Below, piece by piece: positions 1-7,730 of a stretch of DNA of 64,000 nt. Position 1 is the stretch's first letter. The number at the start of each line of letters is the position of its first letter. The stretch is from NCBI RefSeq assembly GCF_000007825.1, contig NC_004722.1, positions 908,501 through 972,500 of the forward strand, written 5' to 3'. The notes under the pieces were generated by a model. The model saw only the letters and a list, made by a program, of their open reading frames with translations, had not been told where the DNA came from and did not search any database. Source of the DNA: Bacillus cereus ATCC 14579 (GTDB lineage: Bacteria; Bacillota; Bacilli; Bacillales; Bacillaceae_G). A program made the translations under genes and the position numbers.

Positions 1-597
1 AGTAATTTACAAATGGGAGATCGCTTTGCTTTTGCTGGTGGAAATAGTTTGCGGTTTAGATTTGATACGCCTGATTTTAAAAAAGCTGAAGAAAAGCTGT
101 CGACCTATCAGTTTGCTAGAGGTGAAAGTAATTATGGTGGGAGTAATTTTGTTAATGAAAATCATAGATCTTCACTTTCTAATAGGGAAATTATATCTAA
201 TTTACAACATACAGAAAAATTTAGACCAAATACACTCAAACATATCCTAGAGGGTGAAATAAATTGGCGTGGTGACGCAATGGGTTATCATACTGAAGTA
301 TTGGAGAATACACCTGGAAAAATAATTAGCGGAACAGAAGAGATATTAAATGATCAAGGCATTTATAAAGCTAGGGTAGAAGTGAATGGAACCCCTAAAA
401 CTGGAAATAGAGGATTTTCTACATTTTTCCCTAAAGATTGGAGCCCGCAAAAGATTGTAGATAATATAAATGAAGCATATAATAATAGAACGTATGAATT
501 TGGTAACACATATTCTGGAATAGGTTCAGAGGGTATAAGGATTAGCATGTATATAGATGGGAATGGGAAAATTATCTCTGCTTTCCCAGCGGAATAA
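1..597 (+). CDS. Polymorphic toxin C-terminus, EndoU-type RNase domain (5' partial)
   Basis: The frame is open to the left edge, so this is the end of a longer protein; the ATG at 13 is not a credible start because it has no ribosome site. The last ~130 residues match the bacterial EndoU nuclease pattern: HILEGEINWRGDAMGYHTE, a middle segment with YKARVEVNG, then STFFPKDWSPQKIVDNINEAYNNR and a final sheet ending ISAFPAE. EndoU tips are RNases carried by LXG/WXG-type or Rhs toxins that cut RNA in rival cells. The next gene, 33 bp downstream, looks like its immunity partner. Family membership is seen in the sequence; delivery route and target are inferred, because the N-terminal trafficking part lies outside the window. 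Confidence 0.8.
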   Translation, partial: SNLQMGDRFAFAGGNSLRFRFDTPDFKKAEEKLSTYQFARGESNYGGSNFVNENHRSSLSNREIISNLQHTEKFRPNTLKHILEGEINWRGDAMGYHTEVLENTPGKIISGTEEILNDQGIYKARVEVNGTPKTGNRGFSTFFPKDWSPQKIVDNINEAYNNRTYEFGNTYSGIGSEGIRISMYIDGNGKIISAFPAE

Positions 598-630
598 ATT
601 TTATCTTTAGTATAAAGGAGTACAATAGTA

Positions 631-984
631 ATGAAATATCCATATAGCTTTGAAGTACTTACCAATGGAAAACTAGTTATGAGGCTTCCTCAAGAAATTA
701 AACTTATGGAGACTTTTTTAGGCGTTGAAGTTTCTGCGTTTGGAGATTGGATTTTAGAAGAAATACATAGTGTTTTAAATGGGAAAGAAAATTACGTAGT
801 AGTAAATGGAAACATTTGTGGTTTAGAAATTCGGAAAGATACAACTACTGTCCTAGACAATTTGGCTGAAGATGGTAAGGGAGATTTTTGTGAGATAGAA
901 ACGATTGAATTAGTAGATTTAATTCATATTTGGCAAGATAAACAAAAAGAATTTAAAAAAGGAAAAAATAAAGAATTGAAATAA
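631..984 (+). CDS. Probable immunity protein for the EndoU toxin (UPF0231/YacL-like)
   Basis: 117 residues, acidic with a lysine-rich tail, no signal peptide or membrane segment. AAAGGAG lies 8 bp before the ATG. It follows the EndoU toxin tip in the usual toxin-immunity order and ends at a strong hairpin terminator, so the two form one transcript. The layout (an N-terminal FEVLxNG strand, a central WILEEI helix, a late acidic strand, and a C-terminal IHIWQDKQKEF helix) resembles the UPF0231/YacL group, some members of which are immunity proteins. The family match is by eye; the role is inferred from position. It would act in the cytoplasm by binding the nuclease. Confidence 0.55.
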   Translation: MKYPYSFEVLTNGKLVMRLPQEIKLMETFLGVEVSAFGDWILEEIHSVLNGKENYVVVNGNICGLEIRKDTTTVLDNLAEDGKGDFCEIETIELVDLIHIWQDKQKEFKKGKNKELK

Positions 985-985
985 T

Positions 986-1025
986 AGATAGAGCTGACTT
1001 CTTATAGAGGTCAGCTCTATCTATT
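986..1025 (+). terminator. Rho-independent terminator after the EndoU/immunity pair
   Basis: Near-perfect inverted repeat AGATAGAGCTGAC / GTCAGCTCTATCT with an 11-bp loop, just after the stop of the immunity gene. The trailing T-run is weak. Confidence 0.75.
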
Positions 1026-1092
1026 ATTTCATATTTCTCCATTATCTCAGGTTTTAAAGTCTTTTTTCCTAAATAATTATCAGCAATAGTCA

Positions 1093-1353
1093 TTGCAAAA
1101 GAATCTAAAGGTATTTAGATATGATGATGGGTGGAGAGATAGTTCGCATGAATTTTGGTGTGATCCATTTAGTGGATTAAGAATTCGTTTACAGGAAGAG
1201 ATTGCTATTGTATCTGATTTTATAGAAAATTTATATGAAGTGGATGAATATATAAAGATTTTAGACGATGCTGTAGAAGGGAAATATCTCGATTTTGAAT
1301 TAGAATATAATGCTGCAGTAGTAAATTCTAATAGTCCGTGGAAATGGAGGTAG
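1093..1353 (+). pseudogene. Truncated immunity-like protein fragment
   Basis: 86 codons from a TTG with no ribosome site. The peptide is acidic (FRYDDGWRDSSHEFW, then EEIAIVSDFIENLYEVDEYIKI) and looks like a small cytosolic immunity protein that has lost both ends. The same frame continues after the TAG at 1351 into a toxin-like segment, which suggests two modules joined by a deletion. I do not recognise the family. Confidence 0.4.
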
Positions 1354-1660
1354 ATTAGTGGTGGAGAAAAATTAACAGCTCCCCAAAAAGCTATTATTAA
1401 GCAGGTTGCTATTGAGAAAGGTTTAATACCTGATGTTCCTATGAAATTAGGTACACAATATCCTGATTTTAAGAAAGCTGGTTTAATTATTAAATCGGAT
1501 GAGTTACCAGAGGAAATGTGGTTGGCAAGTGACAAACAACAATTTAAATGATTAGATGCCAGGTAAAATGGAATTAGTACCATTTGGAATACATAATAGC
1601 ATATTTCATAAAGGTGGGCGGAGTGAAGGACATTGGTCTTATAGATCTAAAGGTAGGTAA
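1354..1660 (+). pseudogene. Decayed WHH-type (HNH/Endo VII fold) toxin tip
   Basis: No start codon. The first frame reads TAPQKAIIKQVAIEKGLIPD, then YPDFKKAGL, then LPEEMWLASDKQQFK and a TGA at 1549. After a frame change it resumes with PGKMELVPFGIHNSIFHKGG and ends at TAA 1658. In intact WHH toxins these blocks flank the catalytic Trp-His-His segment, and that segment is exactly what is missing here. So the nuclease core is deleted and the module is dead. The SUKH-type gene that follows is the usual partner for WHH nucleases, which supports the reading. Confidence 0.65.
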
Positions 1661-1678
1661 AGAAATGGAGGAATTAAA

Positions 1679-2149
1679 ATGAAGATTAAAAATGGTAGTG
1701 AACTTCAATCACCAAATGATTAATTAATTGAATCATTTGAGGAATATTGTGAGATAAAATTACCAAATGATTTTATAGATTTTTTGAAAAAATATAATGG
1801 CTCTATTCCAATTACTAATGTTTTTTCACATGAAAAAAACGAACTTTTAATTGAACGTTTCTTATGTTTGTTGGAGGACCCAGAAGATGATGATGAAAAT
1901 GGTTGGTATGATATAGAGGTTGTATTATCTGATATCGATACTCGTTTAACGGATGATGAAGATTTAACAGGGATAAATGTTATTCCATTTGCTGTTTTAT
2001 TCGCAGGTGATTTTCTTTGTTTAGATTTTAGAGAAAAGGAAATACCATCTGTTGTGGTATGGTATCATGAAGAATCAGAAGAGTTGAATCAGGTAACTAG
2101 TGAAGTTGCAGATAATTTTAGTGAGTTTTTAAGTATGTTAAAAGAATAA
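1679..2149 (+). pseudogene. SUKH (SMI1/KNR4) immunity protein with early stop
   Basis: From the ATG at 1679, preceded by a GGAGG-type site, the reading frame would encode 156 residues of a SMI1/KNR4-fold immunity protein. Codon 15 is TAA (1721-1723). After it the frame is intact: the IKLPNDFIDFLKKYNGS motif typical of SUKH, a central acidic part, then VIPFAVLFAGDFLCLDFR and a final VxWYHEE. An internal ATG at 1784 could give a shortened product, but it would lose the conserved N-terminal helix. It lies next to the WHH toxin remnant, the expected partner, and both are inactivated. Confidence 0.7.
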
Positions 2150-2350
2150 TGTAAGAAAAATAATTAAATTTTATTTATGGGTTTGAATTTGTATTAAAGT
2201 TTTTTTGCTTTTAATATTTTAATTAAAAAAGAAGACTAATATTTGCTTTTTAATAGGTTGATATATATTTTAAAGAAATTAAAGGAGAAATGTATCAAGG
2301 ATATTATCCTTTTCTTCTTTATTGATACCAATGTATTTAAGTGTAAATTG

Positions 2351-2817
2351 TGGGCGATATAGATTGTTATAAATCCTAGGAAACAGCAATTACAATACAC
2401 TCTATTTCGTGGGGTATTTGGCATGGTATGTTCAGTAGGATTATTAGTTATAACCCAAAAGTTTGCATATGGAATGTTAGGATTACAAACCCCTATCTAT
2501 TTTATTTTTTCGGTTGGTTTGTATATTTTTGCTATGAATTATTATTATAAAAATCATATTAAAAAACTTCAGGAATCAATCAAAAAATAAAATCATCGAA
2601 AAAAAACTCTGGTTTTGGAGTAGTGGCTTTTGTAGGATTGGGTCAACTCATTGCTAATATCAGTCTTGGTTTTGCAACACAAAAGATGGTAGCAATTGTA
2701 TTAATGTGTGTATACTCCATGTTTTCGTTTATTTTGTTTCATTTCATTATGGAACTCCATAGGTACTATTATTTAAGGAAGCATATAGAAGATGGGGGAA
2801 AAGATAGTGATAAATAG
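2351..2817 (+). pseudogene. Broken 5'-truncated copy of the multi-span membrane gene at 4632
   Basis: From 2351 to about 2798 the DNA is nearly identical to 4830-5279, but the first ~200 bp of the gene are absent. Compared with the other copy it lacks one base near 2589, which produces a TAA after the LQESIKK segment, while its poly-A tract (A8 at 2599-2606) is in the length that keeps the C-terminal part open (GFGVVAFVGLGQLIANISL). An internal ATG at 2623 gives only a 64-residue tail with two membrane spans. The stop lies 15 bp before the SUKH gene. Confidence 0.7.
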
Positions 2818-2831
2818 GGAGTTTTATAATT

Positions 2832-3287
2832 ATGAACAACATTACATGGATTAATGTAAGTGAGAAAAAAGTTACAGATGAACAAATTGAACAATTAGAA
2901 GAGTACTTTGGTATTAAATTTCCTAATGATTTTATTGAGTGTGTAAAGAAATATGATGGTGGCTATCCTACTCCAGATACATTCAATATTCCTAATCAGG
3001 ATGAAGATTCACTTAATAACCTTTTAACCTTAGACTCTGAGAGAAAAATTTCTATGCTGCAAACATATAATAGTATAAAAGATAGATTGGTAGATAAAGT
3101 ATATCCTTTTGCTAGAGACCCGTTTGGTAACCTTCTATGCTTTGATTACCGAAATAATCCTCAGTCACCAACAGTCGTATTTTGGGACCATGAGGAAGAA
3201 GAAATGGAAGAATCCATCTATCCTGTTTGTTCATCTTTTGCAGAATTACTTGATAGCTTATATGAGTTTGAAGACGAGGACGAATAA
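2832..3287 (+). CDS. SUKH (SMI1/KNR4 family) immunity protein
   Basis: 151 residues, strongly acidic. The hallmark FGIKFPNDFIECVKKYDGGYP is at residues ~25-45, followed by a variable middle and the conserved strand pair VYPFARDPFGNLLCFDYR and PTVVFWDHEEEE, ending in a helix with SFAELLDSLYEFEDEDE. This is the SMI1/KNR4 fold, a broad-spectrum immunity family that binds nuclease toxins in the cytoplasm. A GGAG site precedes the ATG. A hairpin terminator follows. Its toxin is not obvious; it may protect against the lost WHH module or simply be a stored immunity gene. Confidence 0.85.
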   Translation: MNNITWINVSEKKVTDEQIEQLEEYFGIKFPNDFIECVKKYDGGYPTPDTFNIPNQDEDSLNNLLTLDSERKISMLQTYNSIKDRLVDKVYPFARDPFGNLLCFDYRNNPQSPTVVFWDHEEEEMEESIYPVCSSFAELLDSLYEFEDEDE

Positions 3288-3308
3288 TTAATTATGAGTA
3301 ACAAAAGT

Positions 3309-3340
3309 AAGACTTATGTAAATTACGCATAAGTCTTTTT
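3309..3340 (+). terminator. Rho-independent terminator after the SUKH gene
   Basis: AAGACTTATG / CATAAGTCTT stem with a 9-bp loop and a T5 tail. Confidence 0.8.
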
Positions 3341-3342
3341 AA

Positions 3343-3720
3343 TATTATCCCCAAGTTAAGAAGATTGAGGGGGAAAATTCTCATGAATCTAGGGGAGCTA
3401 GTTTAAAAGAAATTAAAAGACAATTAAATATACCTAGATTTCAACACCCGATTAGTCAAAAAATGGTACCATTAACAGATAGTAATGGTAAAAGGATATT
3501 AAATGATAATAAACAGCCTATTATGACTCGAGAATTAACATATGAAGTAAAAGGTCAAAAAATTATAATTCAAGATCATTCAGAGGGTCATAAGTTTGGA
3601 GAAGGTGGAATTGGAGATCAGCCACCGCATCATAATATAAGACCTGAATACAATACACGAACAGGACAGGTAGATGGTATGGAGGATCATTATTATTTTG
3701 ATAAGAGAAATAAAAAATAG
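3343..3720 (+). CDS. Orphan HNH/Endo VII-type (GHH) toxin C-terminal cassette
   Basis: The frame is open from 3343 without a good start; the ATG at 3463 lies inside the domain and has no ribosome site. The sequence reads SLKEIKRQLNIPRFQHP, MVPLTDSNGKRILNDN, QPIMTRELTYE, then IIIQDHSEGHKFGEGG followed by PPHHNIRPEYNTRTG. The DHS-GHKFG and PPHHNIRP blocks are those of GHH-type HNH/Endonuclease VII toxin tips. It is a headless cassette, of the kind that recombines onto a full-length toxin to change its tip. The Imm50-like gene 11 bp downstream is the likely partner. The fold is seen in sequence; the cassette behaviour is known for polymorphic toxins and inferred here. Confidence 0.7.
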   Translation, partial: YYPQVKKIEGENSHESRGASLKEIKRQLNIPRFQHPISQKMVPLTDSNGKRILNDNKQPIMTRELTYEVKGQKIIIQDHSEGHKFGEGGIGDQPPHHNIRPEYNTRTGQVDGMEDHYYFDKRNKK

Positions 3721-3731
3721 GGAGTATAAAA

Positions 3732-4124
3732 ATGATTGATCAATTTAAATTTTTAAATCCACAAGCGTTAATTAGTATTTTTGGGAAAATACCAAAGTTT
3801 GAAGAATCAGAGTTATTAGATGTGCGTCTTAAAAGAGATGGTCCTACTTTAGTTATTCAATTGATGACAAAGGAAAATGTTGAAAACAAGCCAAAACGAT
3901 GGAACAAGTGGGATGTAATTTATGTAGAGATATCTTTCTTTACTATTCATAATTTAACAATAAAAGGTTTAGGGACAGAAAATATAATTGATTATTTTGA
4001 AATAAATACGATAGAAGAAGAAGGTTTATTAAAAATTAAGTGTAAGAATCAAATGTTAGTTGAGTGCTCGTTTGAATGGGCAAAGGTAGAAGGAGTAACC
4101 CCAGGCTTAATAGGATTACCGTAA
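3732..4124 (+). CDS. Imm50-like immunity protein
   Basis: 130 residues. The start ATG has a GGAG site 8 bp upstream. The N-terminal FGKIPKFEESELLDVRLKRD followed by GPTLVIQLMT, the KW-D-VIYVEISFF strand and the NLTIKGLGTENIIDYFEI block match the general pattern of Imm50 immunity proteins. It directly follows the GHH toxin cassette and probably neutralises it in the cytoplasm. Family call by eye; the pairing is from position. Confidence 0.6.
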   Translation: MIDQFKFLNPQALISIFGKIPKFEESELLDVRLKRDGPTLVIQLMTKENVENKPKRWNKWDVIYVEISFFTIHNLTIKGLGTENIIDYFEINTIEEEGLLKIKCKNQMLVECSFEWAKVEGVTPGLIGLP

Positions 4125-4221
4125 TTTTGATGGGAAGTAGATAGTTAATTTTTATAATATTCATATTTTAATGTTTTGGGGTTAAGTCAGGAATTTATAA
4201 AGGACATTTGAAACGTTGATA

Positions 4222-4362
4222 GTGTTGCAAACATATGAAGCGGAAATTACTAAAATTAAGATACGTGATTATATACCTGTATTAGATGATTATGATAGAA
4301 GTGTCAAAGGTGAGATTATAATAGGTGGGTATGGTTATAGATTCCGCAGGAGTTTCATTTAA
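4222..4362 (+). pseudogene. Short remnant reading frame, function unknown
   Basis: A 46-codon frame (LQTYEAEITKIKIRDYIPVL, then DYDRSVKGEIIIGGYGYRF) with no ribosome site. It may be the residue of another small immunity gene, but I do not recognise it. Confidence 0.25.
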
Positions 4363-4388
4363 GTTTGAGAAGGAAGCGAGATAATAGA

Positions 4389-4583
4389 ATGCAAAAATTT
4401 TCAAAAATAGTTATATGTGTTGGTGCGTTAATAATGATTATACTGGGCATGATTGTACATGATACATGGAAGGATAGGATTTATTTTTCTTTAGCTGTAC
4501 TTTTTGTTACCGTACTTTCTTTACTATGGAATATAGTTGCTCATAATATTATGGATAAATTTAGAAAAAAGGAGAATAAATAG
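4389..4583 (+). CDS. Small two-span membrane protein in toxin-immunity array
   Basis: 64 residues from the ATG at 4389; an upstream in-frame TTG at 4365 is less likely because the GAAGGAAG site lies between them. Two hydrophobic segments (IVICVGALIMIILGMIV and FSLAVLFVTVLSLLW) and a lysine-rich tail. It is not a recognised family. It sits between an Imm50-like gene and another membrane gene, and resembles in size and design the 63-residue protein at 5418. A membrane immunity role is possible, but only inferred from neighbours. Confidence 0.5.
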   Translation: MQKFSKIVICVGALIMIILGMIVHDTWKDRIYFSLAVLFVTVLSLLWNIVAHNIMDKFRKKENK

Positions 4584-4631
4584 CTATGAAACTTTTAACG
4601 ATTGGAACAATAGCAGGGTGGTTTAATTAAC

Positions 4632-5301
4632 ATGAAAAAAAGTCTAGATTTTAATAAGAAAGCTTTTGAATATTATATGGCTCTTTATTCTGTAAATGAT
4701 ATAAGATCGACTATAATTACTCTTGTGATTGGGATAGCAGATATATTTGTGCTTTTGCCTGCTTTTGCGAATCCTGTCCAACCGATATATATTTACATAA
4801 TAGTTCCACCAGTTGCTTTTTTAAATGTATGGGCAATATGGATTGTTATAAATCCTAGGAAGCGGCAATTACAATACACTCTATTTCGTGGGGTATTTGG
4901 CATCGTATGTTCAGTAGGATTATTAGTTATAACCCAAAAGTTTGCATATGGAATGTTAGGATTACAAACTCCCATCTATTTTATTTTTTCGGTTGGTTTA
5001 TATATTTTTGCTTTGAATTATTATTATAAAAATCATATTAAAAAACTTCAGGGACCAATCAAAAAATCAAAGTCATCGAAAAAAAAATTCTGGCTTTGGA
5101 GTATTGGCTTTTGTAGGATTGGGTCAACTCATTGCTAATATCAGTCTTGGTTTTGCAACACAAAAGATGGTAGCAATTGTATTAATGTGTGTATACTCCA
5201 TGCTTTCGTTTATTTTGTGTCATTTCATTATGGAATTCCATAGGTACTATTATTTAAGGAAGCATATAGAAGATGGGGGTAGAACACATGAAACCTTTTA
5301 A
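4632..5301 (+). pseudogene. Multi-span membrane protein, frameshifted in an A9 tract
   Basis: As read, the frame from the ATG at 4632 (site AGGGTGG) runs to 5138, giving 168 residues with about four membrane spans, and then goes out of frame. The run of nine A at 5079-5087 is one longer than in the sister copy at 2599. With eight A the frame continues as KKNSGFGVLAFVGLGQLIAN, then two or three more spans and a charged tail, stopping at 5301: about 222 residues and six spans. It therefore carries a one-base insertion in a homopolymer. Slippage during transcription at A9 could restore part of the full product. Function unknown; the setting suggests membrane immunity or a toxin accessory. Confidence 0.65.
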
Positions 5302-5417
5302 AGAGGTTTATTGAATTTAAGTATTGTGATTTATGGAAGGAAACAAAAACCTATGGTTAAAGAACCTGTGATGTATGAATATATTGGCTGTTTTTATCCA
5401 GAAGGAGGAATGCTGAT

Positions 5418-5609
5418 ATGCAAGCATTTAAAGTTGGAAAATTAGTCACATTCGTTGCAATTATAATACTTCTTGTAGTTGCTATTTTATCTCCTTACAA
5501 CTTATTTAAAAAGATTTATTTTATTATTGGTGTTCTTATTATTGGCGCAATTTCACTTGGTGCAAATAAATTCTTTGAACTGATACACAGTAAATTTAAT
5601 AAGAAATGA
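5418..5609 (+). CDS. Small two-span membrane protein in toxin-immunity array
   Basis: 63 residues with a good AGGAGGA site upstream. Two hydrophobic stretches (LVTFVAIIILLVVAIL and YFIIGVLIIGAISLGA) and a basic C-terminus (HSKFNKK). It lies just before an AHH nuclease remnant, like the membrane gene at 4389. Function unrecognised. Confidence 0.55.
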   Translation: MQAFKVGKLVTFVAIIILLVVAILSPYNLFKKIYFIIGVLIIGAISLGANKFFELIHSKFNKK

Positions 5610-5735
5610 TATTACTGGATTACGTGGAACTAAATTAGTCCATCACCATATTGTTGGTGGTCAAGCTGTTGGTGTTCCGCTGCCACTACATCCTGGTTTT
5701 GGAGGGATTCATAACGCAGAAAAATCGATTGGAGC
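5610..5735 (+). pseudogene. Toxin-like remnant upstream of the AHH cassette
   Basis: A frame without a start reads LRGTKLVHHHIVGGQAVGVP followed by LHPGFGGIHNAEKSIGAWGK and then shifts out of register. The His-rich block and the position directly in front of a nuclease cassette suggest the scar of a different toxin tip. I cannot assign a family. Confidence 0.35.
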
Positions 5736-6085
5736 ATGGGGGAAAAGATGCAGGGGTTGAACCACCCCCATATTCTAATGCAGCACATCACCTAACACCT
5801 TGGAATGATAAAAGAGCTATTGAAGCACAAGAATTATTAAAAGAATTTGGAATACACCATGATTCTGCTGCTAATGGAGTATTTTTACCGTATAAAGTAA
5901 ATGAATATGTGACTACTGAAGTGTTACATATAGGTAACCATTGTACGGATTATATGAAAGAGGTAACTAAGGTACTAAAAGAAGTTAAAGAATATGGTGG
6001 TACTCAAGCAGACGCTGTTGCAGCTTTACATGACATAAGAATACGTTTATTAGATGGCAGCTTAAAATTAAATAGCCCGAAATAA
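5736..6085 (+). CDS. Orphan AHH-type nuclease toxin cassette
   Basis: There is no sensible start; the frame runs on from the preceding remnant. The domain begins with AGVEPPPYSNAAHHLTPWND, where A-H-H is the signature of this HNH/Endo VII-fold family. It continues with LLKEFGIHHDSAANGVFLP and a second set of histidines in EVLHIGNHCTDYMKEV, and ends with a helix. All expected catalytic histidines (AHH and H-x-G-x-H) are visible. Like the GHH cassette it has no delivery domain, so it is a stored tip rather than a complete toxin. The truncated Imm11-like gene that follows is the usual type of partner. Confidence 0.75.
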
Positions 6086-6119
6086 TTTATGAATAGATTA
6101 AATATAAGGGAGAAGGAAA

Positions 6120-6278
6120 ATGAAAATTTGGGAATTGAAGAGCTCATCTAATAACTATGAGTCTTTCCAACTATTAAATTATAAAAAGGATAAGAAATAT
6201 TTTGAAGGAAAATTCAACTCCACTACAATTTTACTAGATTCATGGGGAGAAATATTTATAAAATGTATAGTTAGTTAA
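6120..6278 (+). pseudogene. Truncated Imm11/DUF1629-like immunity gene
   Basis: 52 codons with a GGGAGAAGGAAA site. The start MKIWELKSSSNNYESFQLLN is typical of Imm11-type (DUF1629) immunity proteins that accompany AHH toxins, which are normally about 170-200 residues. Here the frame stops after FIKCIVS, so most of the protein is missing. Confidence 0.55.
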
Positions 6279-6364
6279 AAGTCTTTGACCAAGAGAAATA
6301 GTATGTTTTATTTTTATGATTTTCTCCCAAAAATATATGTTCATAAAACAAGTATAAGAGTATT

Positions 6365-6607
6365 TTAAAAAGTGTATATCATATAGATGTAAAGTGCAAA
6401 ATAGTAACTTAAATTAAATACGGCAAGCATAACGCGTTGGTAAGTTTTACTGGCTCCAGCTGAAAATAAAACGCCTATAAGTGGTGCAAATAAACCAATT
6501 TTCCAAAAGATATTCGCTGATCCACCTATTTCTAATGTATGTTCATTTACTATAGTTAAAAGAGCATAAGGTACACATATTAAAGATAATATAGCCCATT
6601 TGTTCAA
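6365..6607 (-). CDS. Small membrane protein, unknown function
   Basis: 80 residues from a TTG start with a GAGGTGG site 8 bp upstream. Three hydrophobic segments (ILSLICVPYALLTIV; IGLFAPLIGVLFSAG; LAVFNLSYYFALYIYMI). No recognised domain. It begins the minus-strand group that bounds the toxin array. Confidence 0.55.
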   Translation of the reverse strand: MNKWAILSLICVPYALLTIVNEHTLEIGGSANIFWKIGLFAPLIGVLFSAGASKTYQRVMLAVFNLSYYFALYIYMIYTF

Positions 6608-6695
6608 AGTGCCACCTCTTTTCGATGTTTTAATAGAAATAATATGAAAAGATTTTTATGATTTTGGAGGTGTATCCTACATATTTGGAATTAGG

Positions 6696-7169
6696 CTATA
6701 GTAAGTTATTATTTGTACTATTAATATATCCACCTATTGTTCCAGTTTCGAAATCATATTCCAATGTTTTCGTTTCATATTCAAATTTCATTACTATTAC
6801 AACTTTAGTATTATCTTTCCATGAAATTTCATAGAGGTCTGAACTATTAATTATATTAAAATTAGCTACCCTTACTTTTGTTTTCTCTACAAGTTTGTTT
6901 TTTTCTTTAAAGTACATTTTTATGTATTTATCATCGGAGAGATGTCCATAAGAAATTCCCGTAATTTCTATTTGATTTGCTTGGTTGGATGACGTATTTT
7001 TTACAAGAGGTTTTTCGTTTTCTTGAAAAAACAGCCAATAAATAGGGTATAGAATAAGTATAAAAATGATACTCATACCTAGTAAAAATTTTAATATGCA
7101 ACCACCAAAATCATGGTCTGCTATTTTATCATTACTTAGCCATTGGCTCATATTAGTTTCACCACTCAA
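6696..7169 (-). CDS. Single-pass membrane-anchored protein, unknown function
   Basis: Up to 157 residues from the TTG at 7169; an ATG at 7151, preceded by GAGTGGTG, is an alternative start. One strong membrane span near residue 30 (FLLGMSIIFILILYPIYWLFF), then about 100 outward-facing residues with strands such as NQIEITGISYGHLSDDKYI and KVVIVMKFEYETKTLEYDFE. No family recognised. The region upstream is a long gene-free stretch. Confidence 0.55.
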   Translation of the reverse strand: MSGETNMSQWLSNDKIADHDFGGCILKFLLGMSIIFILILYPIYWLFFQENEKPLVKNTSSNQANQIEITGISYGHLSDDKYIKMYFKEKNKLVEKTKVRVANFNIINSSDLYEISWKDNTKVVIVMKFEYETKTLEYDFETGTIGGYINSTNNNLL

Positions 7170-7424
7170 CTTTAGTATAATTAGATAGAAAACTTCTAAA
7201 TGATTTAAATTATCACCTTGTTTAACTTTTTACTAAGAATAGAACGTTAACTACATTTATAAATTATTATCTTCATTTTGGAAATGATTTTTATGTTTCA
7301 ATTGGTTTAATTTACCACGAAGTGAAACGAACCGCTAGTGTTTTCGAATGATAGCTTTACTTACTATATGTAGAAATATGTGTAAATGGTAGACAGGCTT
7401 CAAGTTTTAGTGTAAAAAAATGGC

Positions 7425-7471
7425 TCAAGTATTATACCGCATTTCAAGGCTTGAAATGAGAGAATACTTGA
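7425..7471. repeat. 47-bp interrupted palindrome
   Basis: TCAAGTAT ... ATACTTGA enclose CATTTCAAG-G-CTTGAAATG. Both arms pair, so single-stranded DNA or RNA would fold into a long hairpin. No T-run follows, so it is not a simple terminator. Confidence 0.55.
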
Positions 7472-7640
7472 ACTTGGTGTATCTTATAAAGTAGGTATAT
7501 ATTTTTCTTAAGTTGATAGACATGAGATGTTACCCCTATAATCTTCTTTTTTCGTTTCATAATGATTTATTACAAATAATACATGTCATAATCAAAAAAG
7601 AAGAGAAGTAGATTTGGATATCTTTTTTGTTATAAAGTTT

Positions 7641-7670
7641 AAAAACCTCTACATATAAGTAGAGGTTTTT
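7641..7670 (-). terminator. Terminator of the MFS permease gene
   Basis: AAAAACCTCT / AGAGGTTTTT around a 10-bp loop; U-rich on either strand and directly downstream of the minus-strand permease. Confidence 0.8.
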
Positions 7671-7730
7671 AAATTGCATATTAGTGAATTATGCTTTTTC
7701 AAATAAACGAAGATACTAGAATACATAATT

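Larger units (their letters stand above)
7172..7730. other. Gene-free stretch with a long hairpin and a terminator
   Basis: 559 bp with no credible reading frame. It holds a two-part inverted repeat (7425-7471) and the terminator of the MFS gene (7641-7670); otherwise AT-rich with no feature I can name. Confidence 0.5.

Noticed and set aside
4793..4975. Minus-strand open frame inside the membrane gene, also at 2236-2424
   Set aside because: It repeats simply because the plus-strand gene is duplicated; no ribosome site.
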